Shown piece by piece: positions 56,651-64,000 of a stretch of 64,000 bases of DNA. The notes beneath the pieces are model-generated. The model was not told where the DNA came from, made no database searches, and saw only the letters and a list, made by a program, of their open reading frames with translations. A program made the position numbers and the translations under genes. Position 1 is the stretch's first letter, and every line of letters starts with the position of its first letter. This stretch comes from Lumbricus rubellus (taxonomy: Eukaryota > Annelida > Clitellata > Crassiclitellata > Lumbricidae): positions 49,664,762 through 49,728,761 of the forward strand of contig OX243812.1 of assembly GCA_945859605.1 (NCBI GenBank), given 5' to 3'.

Positions 56651-57610
56651 GTCTCAACACTTGAAGCATGGGATGGATGATCTGAGAAGAAATCTAATGG
56701 AAACCAGTTGAACGTCTATTGCATATTTTGTCATACTGAATATTTTGACTTATTGGCTGTACAACTCAGGATGGAGTAGATCTGGCGTAAACGGAATCTT
56801 GTGAGGCCCACAACAGCTGAAAGATGTAATGGTTTCTCACTGACCAAAGTTTAGGCACCAATAATTTTAATTTTGAATTTATTTTTTTATTGCCAACAAT
56901 TTTAACTTGTGCAAAGTCACGCAGAGATGCTAACTTCAAACGTGGTCGGTTAGTCGCCAGGTGGAGAGCAGTTTGATAATTAATCAGTTGATTACAAGAC
57001 ATTGAGTTTGTGTCTTGAGTAAGGAAAGACAATGAGTTTGTGTCTTGAGTGAGGAAAGACAATCAGTTTGTTCATCGAATAAACATTGGTTGTCAATTCC
57101 ACTTCTTGTTCTTGGGGACGGCAACATGGAATGCATGAGAGCCCACGGCAGTGCATCGGAGCTTGACGAACAGAATTGTTTGGAACATTATTCCACAATT
57201 GCTTGATCCTGATCACGATGATCAGAACTTTGTCTTAATGGTTCTTTACAAATAAATTACTAATATTAGCAGTCTCGTATAAAACCTGTTCACTTTAGAG
57301 TTCTCTATAACAAACAATCTGAAAATTTCCAAGCATCAGTGGTCTTCTGTCAACGGAGTTTCTGCCTCACATAGTGGCCTTGACAGCAATCTCTCTACAG
57401 TCTAACTTAAGGAGCGCTGTTGGATCAGTGGGTGCCATAGGCTTTGCCTTCAAGCAGAACTTTAGAATCCCGAGTATATAAGTAGGATTACGATTGAAAT
57501 TAACTGATTCTAGATATTGCACTGCAGTAAAAGCTTAGAAATGCGGTTGGGCTATTTATTTTTAATTGTATGTGCAAGATGCTAGTGATACACGTAGATA
57601 CTGTTTCAAG
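56651..57610. other. intergenic sequence and probable ACIN1 promoter/5' UTR
   Basis: No gene is visible. A 33-base phrase containing CAATGAGTTTGTGTCTTGAG is duplicated at 56999-57060. The last 150 bases before the ACIN1 start have no obvious TATA box. Confidence 0.4.
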
Positions 57611-57748
57611 ATGGCGGAAGAGGGTTCGTTACCGATTGATCACAAGAATCTGCACGATTTACGCGTTGTGGATCTAAAGAAGGAATTAGAAAAACGAGGC
57701 CTATCGAAAAGCGGGAGTAAAAAGGATTTAGTAGATCGGCTTAAAACG
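57611..57748 (+). CDS. ACIN1: Acinus-like SAP-domain protein, exon 1
   Basis: Acinus is a nuclear RNA-binding protein of the ASAP complex (with RNPS1 and SAP18) that joins the exon junction complex. It also acts in apoptotic chromatin condensation. This exon encodes residues 1-46. It starts MAEEGSLPI at ATG 57611 in the context CAAGATGG. The SAP domain, residues about 12-46, reads NLHDLRVVDLKKELEKRGLS and then KSGSKKDLVDRLK, very close to LQALRVTDLKAALEQRGL-x-KSGQK of vertebrate Acinus. The donor is ACG/GTAAGT, phase 0. SAFB or other SAP proteins are alternatives, but the exon 4-5 match favours Acinus. The C-terminal RNA-recognition region lies outside the window. Confidence 0.78.
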
Positions 57749-58233
57749 GTAAGTGGTTGTATATGCTGAATGCTCTAACATGGCAGGCATACACAGTTCG
57801 TCCAATGGACGACTCCGGTTTCAGATTACGAAAGAATTTCGAAAAGCCATGCTTAATCATTAGCTGAGATTATTCAAGTTGTACGCAGCCATCTTTCACT
57901 GCCTCCCTCTGAAAAATAAAGGGTTTGATGGAGGTCTTAAGATTTAAAAATGAAATATGAAGAGCAGGGCCTTGGCGTAAATATGTTGTCAAATTTTTTC
58001 GAGGCTACTTCTGGCTACCATGTAAACAATATGGAGCTCTGTCTCCGATATCAGCGACCTGCACAATACAATCCACTGCATGTTTCAGTGCCTTCAATTG
58101 ACGGCACTGAGTAATTGTGCATGAATCTAGGTCAACGCATGTACACACACACGCATACACAAACACAGAGTCATGAGCAAACGTCCAGCCAAACAGCTCC
58201 ACAAGTCTTCTAATGCATGCAGATAGACTATAT

Positions 58234-58497
58234 GGTAAAATCCCAGACTGGCTGCCCGTACTCCAAACAATATGGCTGCCAACGAATGCAATAAAATTAG
58301 AGCGCGACCATCGACGACATTGTTCATCAATTCAGCTTCAATTTCAGCAGAATGACTGCACTAACCCTAAAACTAACCCTAACCGACCCTCACGACGCCT
58401 AACCTGAGCCCTAACCGACCCTCACGCGCTCTAATTTTATTGCATTCGTTAACGGCCATATTGTTTGGAGTACGGGCAGCCAGTCTGGGATTTTACC
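58234..58497. mobile_element. fold-back repeat with 73-bp arms around telomere-like sequence
   Basis: The left arm 58234-58306 and right arm 58425-58497 are inverted copies with few mismatches, for example CAGACTGGCTGCCCGTACTC mirrored as GAGTACGGGCAGCCAGTCTG. The 118-base centre contains CTAACCCTAAAACTAACCCT and two ACCGACCCTCACG words. It lies in ACIN1 intron 1. Confidence 0.85.
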
Positions 58498-58906
58498 GAC
58501 TATATTTTGGTAATCCCGAAGATTACGGTCGCGTCCATGTAAACAGTATGACCGCCCAAGAAATTGCTACAATAGAGCGCTATGACTTACCAGCTGTGTC
58601 GCATAATACAATGCACGAGCTCAGTAACAGAACAGTTCAAACTGATGAACACTTTATTACAGTACGATAGAATGATCACAGGTGTTACAGAAGTCGAATT
58701 TAACTGTTTGCCTTGGAAGGTGCCATTTCTTACTGCTCACGTTGCCAATATCATCTAGCGAATGATAGACGGTCGATTTTTGAGAGGGTAGTGGGAAACG
58801 ATCCCGCATCTGTGCTGATCTTCGTGCAAGGTGCTGCCATTACTCTAATGCCTATGCATTAAATTTACATTTTAGCTTAACTTGAAATGTGTTTTTGTTT
58901 CAATAG

Positions 58907-58958
58907 CAATTGAAAATTGAAGAGCTTAGAGAGAAATCTAAGTCCACACCTGAAGGAG
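58907..58958 (+). CDS. ACIN1: Acinus-like protein, exon 2
   Basis: It follows TTTCAATAG and ends GGAG/GTATCT. It encodes residues 47-63 plus one base: QLKIEELREKSKSTPEG. It enters in phase 0 and leaves in phase 1. It is short and charged, a linker after the SAP domain. The frame joins correctly on both sides. Confidence 0.65.
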
Positions 58959-59500
58959 GTATCTACCGACTTAGCATTCATACAGTTTTTGAATCAGATC
59001 CTTTTAACGCCAAGAAAATTTTCTATCAGATGTGAAACATATATATGGGCATAATTACTTTATTGCTTTTTCAATTAGAATTAGAATTCGCAAAATCATG
59101 TACATAGCTTATCATTTAAAATTAGAACCGTTTGTATAATCAATTAGATCCTAATCGATTAGAATCTAATCCATTTGTTCACCTTTGCACTGTTAAGCTT
59201 TTATAACATCATATATAAATTTCAGAATTTATGTGGTAAATCCTTGGTAGCTTATTCTTTGATGAGTTCTGCTACCATTTATTAGTATGATTTGTAAAAA
59301 TAATTTTAACACGTGTGCAGGGTCATGCAGAAGTTTTCATTGTTCTCATGTCCACACAAGCATGCATGCATGGACACACTCATTATTGCATATCTAATTC
59401 CTGACATATTTGCAAGCCTGTTGGAGTCTGTTCAAGGTGCGTCTTGCGCTCTTACAAGCCTGCATGATGTTGATATATTAAGATAAATGTACCTATTGAT

Positions 59501-61389
59501 AGAAAGAAGAAAATGGAAGCATCAGAGTACCGAAGAAGCAAAGAAAGAGTACAAAAGACTGAACAACCAATTAAGGAGAACAACGGATAAAGCAAAAGAG
59601 GAATGGTGGGAGGAGAGATGCAAAGAGATGGAAATGCTTCAGGAAAAAGGACGACACGACCTAGTTTACAGCAGAATCAAGTCACTGGGAAAGAAGCCGA
59701 ATATGGATAGAGGAAATGCAATCAAGAACAAAGACGGCAAGCTACTGGAGGACCCAGATGAGATAAGGAGTCGATGGAAGGAATACGTGGAAGAGTTATA
59801 CATGGGAAACAGTAGCCTGGAGAACGAGGAGGAGGAACAGGCACAAGCACAGAATGGAAATGACAGAGGACTGGAGGTGCTCAAAGAGGAGATCATGGCT
59901 GCAATCAGTGATATGAAAAACAACAAGGCAGAGGGAATAGATAACATCCCCATTGAGATACTGAGGAACCTAGGAGAGAAGGCAATGGGAGAACTGGTGC
60001 GGCTGTGCCAGGACATCTACAATACTGGAGAGTGGCCAGAAGACTTCATGCAAACAATAATGATTCCAATCAAGAAAAAGCCAAACGCAACAACATGCGA
60101 GGACCACCGCACTATAAGTCTCCTTACCCATGCATCAAAGATTCTACTAAGAGTTATCACGAAAAGACTACAGGCAAGAGCAGAAAATGATAAATGCATT
60201 GGAGAGGATCAATTTGGCTTCAGAAAGGGAAGAGGAACAAGAGACGCGATTGCAGCACTGAGAATTCTAACAGAAAGAAGCATCCAGCATGGACAGGACA
60301 TATTCATATGCTACGTTGACTATGAAAAAGCATTTGACAGGGTCGATTGGAAGAAGCTGATGAGTGCGTTAAGACGAATAGGAGTGGAATGGCAGGAAAG
60401 GAGATTGATAGGTAATCTATATATGGGACAGAAGGTGAAAATAAGAATTGATGGTGAATACTCGGAACCAGGAAAGATAGGAAGAGGTGTGAGGCAAGGA
60501 TGCCCACTATCCCCAATATTGTTTAATATCTATATAGAAGAAATTGTAAGAGAAACACTGGAAGAAGTGAATGAGGGGATAAAGGTAGGAGGAAGACTGA
60601 TAAAAGCTCTGAGGTTTGCGGACGATCAGGCAATGTTGGCAGGCACTCAAGAAGGATTACAAAGAATGATGGATCGACTGAACATGATATCGACAGAATA
60701 CGACATGAAAATAAACATCAAAAAGACAAAGACTATGAGGATAAGCAAAGGAGGAAAGGAAGCAATTCTTAAGATCACAGTAAACGGAGAGGAAATAGAA
60801 CAGGTAGAGAAATTCTGCTACCTAGGAAGTATGGTCACAGATGATGCAAGATGCCATATAGAAATAAAAAGAAGAATAGCCATGGGAAAAGACGCATTCA
60901 ACAACAGAGGGGAACTCCTCAGAGGAAAACTAAATATGAGCCTTAAAAAGAGGATGGTCAAGACGCTGGTGTGGAGTGTGGTCCTGTATGGGTCAGAAAC
61001 ATGGACAATGAGAAAGGATGACATAAGAAGATTGGAGGCTTTCGAAATGTGGATTTGGCGAAGAATGAAGCGTGTCAGCTGGATGGAACACAAGACAAAC
61101 GAAGAAATACTGCAGATGGTGGGAGAGGAACGATCAATGATGGAGACAATACGGAGGCGACAGAGAAACTGGATTGGACACATCATGAGGAGTGACACCA
61201 TAGTACGGGATATCATCGAAGGAAGAATGGAGGGGAAAAAGACAAGAGGAAGACCAAGAACAATGCTACTGGACTGGATGATGACAAAGGACGGTTACAG
61301 AGGGCTAAAGATGGATGCACAGAACAGATATGCGTGGCGTCATTGGACATATGAACCTGCCTGACGGCAGAGAACCAAAGAAGAAGAAG
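59501..61389 (+). mobile_element. 5'-truncated LINE with perfect 10-bp target duplication
   Basis: ACCTATTGAT flanks it at 59491-59500 and 61390-61399. The left edge falls directly inside the ORF, so the 5' part (ORF1, endonuclease) was lost at insertion. The right edge is a short AAGAAGAAG tail. It is 1889 bases long and inserted in ACIN1 intron 2 in the same orientation as the gene. Confidence 0.92.
59502..61364 (+). CDS. LINE reverse transcriptase, intact frame, N-terminally truncated
   Basis: The frame has 620 codons without stop or frameshift. The ATG at 59487 lies in host DNA and so is accidental. The reverse transcriptase motifs appear in order: [14 protein letters not shown], then [13 protein letters not shown] (first catalytic Asp about codon 278 from that ATG), [23 protein letters not shown] (Asp pair about 379-380), and [11 protein letters not shown]-terminal phrase [11 protein letters not shown] with [16 protein letters not shown] follows. 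That tail is widespread in animal non-LTR elements of RTE- and CR1-related groups, and I cannot fix the clade. No endonuclease or CCHC finger remains. All catalytic residues are kept, which implies a recent insertion. Confidence 0.93.
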   Translation, partial: ERRKWKHQSTEEAKKEYKRLNNQLRRTTDKAKEEWWEERCKEMEMLQEKGRHDLVYSRIKSLGKKPNMDRGNAIKNKDGKLLEDPDEIRSRWKEYVEELYMGNSSLENEEEEQAQAQNGNDRGLEVLKEEIMAAISDMKNNKAEGIDNIPIEILRNLGEKAMGELVRLCQDIYNTGEWPEDFMQTIMIPIKKKPNATTCEDHRTISLLTHASKILLRVITKRLQARAENDKCIGEDQFGFRKGRGTRDAIAALRILTERSIQHGQDIFICYVDYEKAFDRVDWKKLMSALRRIGVEWQERRLIGNLYMGQKVKIRIDGEYSEPGKIGRGVRQGCPLSPILFNIYIEEIVRETLEEVNEGIKVGGRLIKALRFADDQAMLAGTQEGLQRMMDRLNMISTEYDMKINIKKTKTMRISKGGKEAILKITVNGEEIEQVEKFCYLGSMVTDDARCHIEIKRRIAMGKDAFNNRGELLRGKLNMSLKKRMVKTLVWSVVLYGSETWTMRKDDIRRLEAFEMWIWRRMKRVSWMEHKTNEEILQMVGEERSMMETIRRRQRNWIGHIMRSDTIVRDIIEGRMEGKKTRGRPRTMLLDWMMTKDGYRGLKMDAQNRYAWRHWTYEPA

Positions 61390-61399
61390 ACCTATTGAT

Positions 61400-62230
61400 C
61401 ACTATTTTTTCCAGCAACTTAGAGTTTGTAGCTGTATTTCATCTTCCAGATTTTGTGTCTTGGTGTCATTTTATAACTCCTGGAAAACAGAACGAAACCA
61501 TCTTATTTGATTGTGACTTTGATGATTATAATTTTAGTTATAATTGATATATTTAGTAAGTAAGAAAATAGATGAAAATCTGGCAATATATTTTATTAAA
61601 TAAATCTATTAAATAGATTTTTATATTCAGCAGTTTGGAACTCAGTTGTTGAACAATTTTTACTTTTTTATTTCTAAATGAGGGTAAATGCCTGTTAAAT
61701 AGCGATAAGTACTCTGCTTAATTAAAAAATCTAACGTAATTGTTTTGTTATAGTTTCAGCTCAGGCGCCATCGATACAGGTAATGCCAGAACACATTATA
61801 ACTGACATAATTTTTGTGATACTCTGAACATTAAAATTGTAAAAGCAAGAGTTGGACAAACTGAGATAAGAACCAGTTATATAATATTTGACGTGTTTAA
61901 TAGTTCTAAACGTTTGCTTAGGTCTGTATGCTTAACACCCAGGCATTGACAAAATTTCTAACCACAAACTTATGACTTTTTCAAATAGTTTATATATTGA
62001 GACATGGTGTAGAGTTTGAACGAAATAAACGACTTTGTAGGAGATTTGCACTGACTGACGCAGCTTTGATTGCAAATCGATGGTGTGTTCTTTTTTGAAA
62101 AAAGTCCGGATTATTTTGGTGAAATAATAATCAATGCTTTGATGTAGAGTTGCTAAAATTATAATTGTAGCTTTGGATATACTGAGTATATGCTTACAGA
62201 ACTAGTGACCATTGCGCATTGAAATATATA
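61400..62230. other. ACIN1 intron sequence, no other feature seen apart from exon 3
   Basis: AT-rich intronic sequence surrounding the 26-base exon. No repeats of note. Confidence 0.5.
61754..61779 (+). CDS. ACIN1: Acinus-like protein, exon 3 (26-base micro-exon)
   Basis: It lies between TTGTTATAG and CAG/GTAATG. With the base from exon 2 it encodes VSAQAPSIQ (residues 64-72). It enters in phase 1 and leaves in phase 0, which are exactly the phases the neighbours need. Both splice sites are good, but so short an exon needs transcript support. Confidence 0.55.
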
Positions 62231-62633
62231 CACTGTGTCCCAATAAATTGGGCACCCTTTTTATAATGTGAATAAAACTGGTAAATATTCATCGATAGTC
62301 AAAATTTCAAAACTGTTTTTATCCTGAGATAATTATCTACAAATTGGTAATTTATGAACGGCCCTCACAAATAATTACGTTATAATGACGTCGTTAATTT
62401 ACATATCGAAACCAAAATGTCACAAAAAATCTTTGGAGAATGGCGTTCATTTGAATTCTCTGATGCAAATGGCGTAATTGTGACGTCAATATTCATGCCA
62501 GAAACTTCATATTTGAATCAGTGTAAGATAATTATCTCAGGATAAAAGCAGTTTTGAAATTTTGAAAATCGATTAAGATTCACCTGTTTTATTCACAATA
62601 TAAAAAGGGTGCCCGATTTATTGGGACACAGTG
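62231..62633. mobile_element. 403-bp Tc1/mariner-type MITE
   Basis: TA lies on both sides (62229-62230 and 62634-62635). The ends are CACTGTGTCCCAATAAATTG and the inverse of CACTGTGTCCCAATAAATCG. The arms are about 100-120 bases, including GATAATTATCT. No coding frame is present. It lies in ACIN1 intron 3. Confidence 0.9.
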
Positions 62634-62706
62634 TATAACTGTATATAGGCCTACATATATATAAATATATACATATGTGTCAATATTTGTATTATTGTTT
62701 ATGTAG

Positions 62707-62803
62707 CTTTCCGACGGCGGACATAATGAGATCGTGAAGAACTATCTGCAGCAGAGGGAGAAGTTATACGAGCAGCAGATGGAGCAGAAGAAGAAATATC
62801 AAG
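62707..62803 (+). CDS. ACIN1: Acinus-like protein, exon 4
   Basis: It follows TTTATGTAG. It encodes residues 73-104 plus one base: LSDGGHNEIVKNYLQQREK and then LYEQQMEQKKKYQ. This parallels the SFIKQYLEKQQELLRQRLE block that follows the SAP domain in vertebrate Acinus. The frame and the next exon require a phase 1 end at AAG/GCAGGC. This would be a GC donor rather than GT. If not spliced there, the frame runs on 38 codons into a repeat and stops at 62916. Confidence 0.7.
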
Positions 62804-62837
62804 GCAGGCAATCTATCAATTCAATGACCATTTTGAC

Positions 62838-62935
62838 CAGTGGTTCCCAACCTTGTTTGACCTTAGGGCCACTTTTGCTAAGTTGGAGGAAACGAGGGCC
62901 ACTTTTTTTTAGTTGAGGGACATTAGGGGCAACAA
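62838..62935 (+). mobile_element. hAT-type terminal fragment in ACIN1 intron 4
   Basis: It starts CAGTGGTTCCCAACCTTGTT and carries GGGCCACTTTT twice. This resembles the ends of hAT non-autonomous elements. Only one terminus is clear. Confidence 0.55.
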
Positions 62936-63205
62936 GGGTAATTTAATTTAATTAATGAAAAGCATATAAAATTGTTATATAATTGAATCAAAATAGAATG
63001 TTTGATGTTATTTATGGATGTCAAAATAAAACATTTCATAATAGAAAATAATGATGTGTTCTATCATGTCTAAATTGTCAATTTTTTCATATATTTTGGT
63101 TTAAAATTCTTTGAGAGATGAGGGCGATAAAAGGTTTTTAAAAAGTGGCATCGCTATATATTTCACTATATTAATTGTTTTTGGCGCCATTGTTTTTTAA
63201 TTCAG

Positions 63206-63508
63206 AAGAGGCGAGTCGATCTCAGGAGAGCGAGTCGCAGAGTGAGACTGACGACGGCGCGTCGTCGTCGTCGCAGCTGAAGTCGTCGGAGAAGCAGGAA
63301 GAAGTCGGGACGAGCAAACTGTCCGACATCGAAGAGGACGAGCCAGACAGCAACAAAACCGAAGATGCGGAAGCTGAGGAGAGTCCTGCAGCAGCAGTAG
63401 CAACATCAATTGCAGTAGCAGACGAAGGCAAAGTGAATGACGAGAAGAGCGTGAATAAAGAAGAGGCGATGGATGAAACACCGACTGAGGAGGCTGTGGA
63501 CAAAAGAG
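63206..63508 (+). CDS. ACIN1: Acinus-like protein, exon 5 (acidic region), gene continues past window
   Basis: It follows TTAATTCAG and ends AGAG/GTGACT, phase 1. It encodes about residues 105-205. It starts EEASRSQESESQSETDDG, like the EEASAESEDE block of vertebrate Acinus, then a long acidic, Ser-rich, disordered segment with GTSKLSDIEEDEPDSNK. A read-through frame would stop at 63537, so the donor at 63509 is needed for a longer protein. Confidence 0.7.
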
Positions 63509-63560
63509 GTGACTTTGCTCTTTTTGCAGCTCTTTAAAAAATCGAGTGAATCGATTGAAC

Positions 63561-64000
63561 TGTGCACTGCTATGCTACAAGCACCTGTCCACTGTTATGC
63601 TACAAGCACCTGTGCACTGCTATGCTACAAGCACCTGTCCACTGTTATGCTACAAGCACCTGTGCACTTCTATGCTACAAGCACCTGTCCACTGTTATGC
63701 TACAAGCACCTGTGCACTTCTATGCTACAAGCACCTGTGCACTGCTATGCTACAAGCACCTGTCCACTGCTATGCTACAAGCACCTGTGCACTTCTATGC
63801 TACAAGCACCAGTGCACTGTTATGCTACAAGCACCTGTCCACTGCTATGCTACAAGCACCTGTCCACTGCTATGCTACAAGCACCTGTGCACTGCTATGC
63901 TACAAGCACCTGTCCACTGTTATGCTACAAGCACCTGTGCACTTCTATGCTACAAGCACCTGTCCACTGTTATGCTACAAGCACCTGTGCACTTCTATGC
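63561..64000. repeat. 25-bp minisatellite, at least 17 copies, running off the window
   Basis: The unit is TGTGCACTGCTATGCTACAA plus GCACC. The fourth base alternates G and C, and the ninth and tenth vary (GC, GT, TC). Variants often alternate, suggesting a 50-base dimer. It starts 50 bases after the putative donor of ACIN1 exon 5. Confidence 0.95.

Noticed and set aside
59487..59501. ATG at 59487 as the true start of the reverse transcriptase
   Set aside because: It lies in host sequence ahead of the target duplication, so its in-frame position is accidental.

Overview
The window is animal nuclear DNA. It has split genes with phase-consistent GT-AG introns, very long introns, huge microsatellites and many DNA transposons and LINEs. 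The engrailed homeodomain and C-terminal tail, CR1-like LINEs, tRNA-derived SINEs and frequent TA-rich simple repeats suggest a marine invertebrate. An echinoderm or other ambulacrarian is my best guess, but the sequence alone does not prove it.

Three protein-coding genes of the host are recognisable. (1) An engrailed orthologue lies on the minus strand: exon 1 at 40246-38113, a 31.6 kb intron, and exon 2 (homeobox) at 6486-6179. The predicted protein has 813 residues with EH1, EH2/EH3, homeodomain and EH5 motifs. (2) A CDV3 homologue on the plus strand has five exons (44112-52636, 270 residues), and an NRF1-type palindrome and an E-box lie just upstream. (3) The first five exons of a SAP-domain protein, best read as Acinus (ACIN1), lie on the plus strand from 57611; the gene runs off the right edge.

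The rest is repeats. The engrailed intron holds a 4.5 kb CAGACGGA satellite with a 1.7 kb higher-order duplication (6988-11498). It also holds polypyrimidine, GAT, CAGA, CTGT and GTAT arrays, CR1-like LINE remnants, fold-back elements, a hAT element with a perfect 8-bp target duplication, a tRNA-type SINE with a 28-bp hairpin, a deleted mariner and a 1.2 kb element inserted inside a CATA array. Between engrailed and CDV3 lies a second element of the same design (41464-42577). It has tandem GACAACTNGTCTA-type repeats as termini, a perfect 9-bp target duplication and a MITE nested inside it. CDV3 introns carry a 2.7 kb fold-back built of 535-bp units, a hAT MITE, a Harbinger-type MITE and an old LINE. 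A second copy of the Harbinger MITE lies downstream of the gene. An ACIN1 intron carries a 5'-truncated LINE with an intact 620-codon reverse transcriptase frame and a perfect 10-bp target duplication.

The most unusual items are the two elements with tandem-repeat termini (36225-37445 and 41464-42577), the satellite-filled engrailed intron, the long acidic engrailed N-terminus, the SINE hairpin and an apparent GC-AG intron in ACIN1. The short islands of complex sequence in the engrailed intron are the places to look for enhancers. Most long open frames in the window are simple repeats read in six frames and are not genes.
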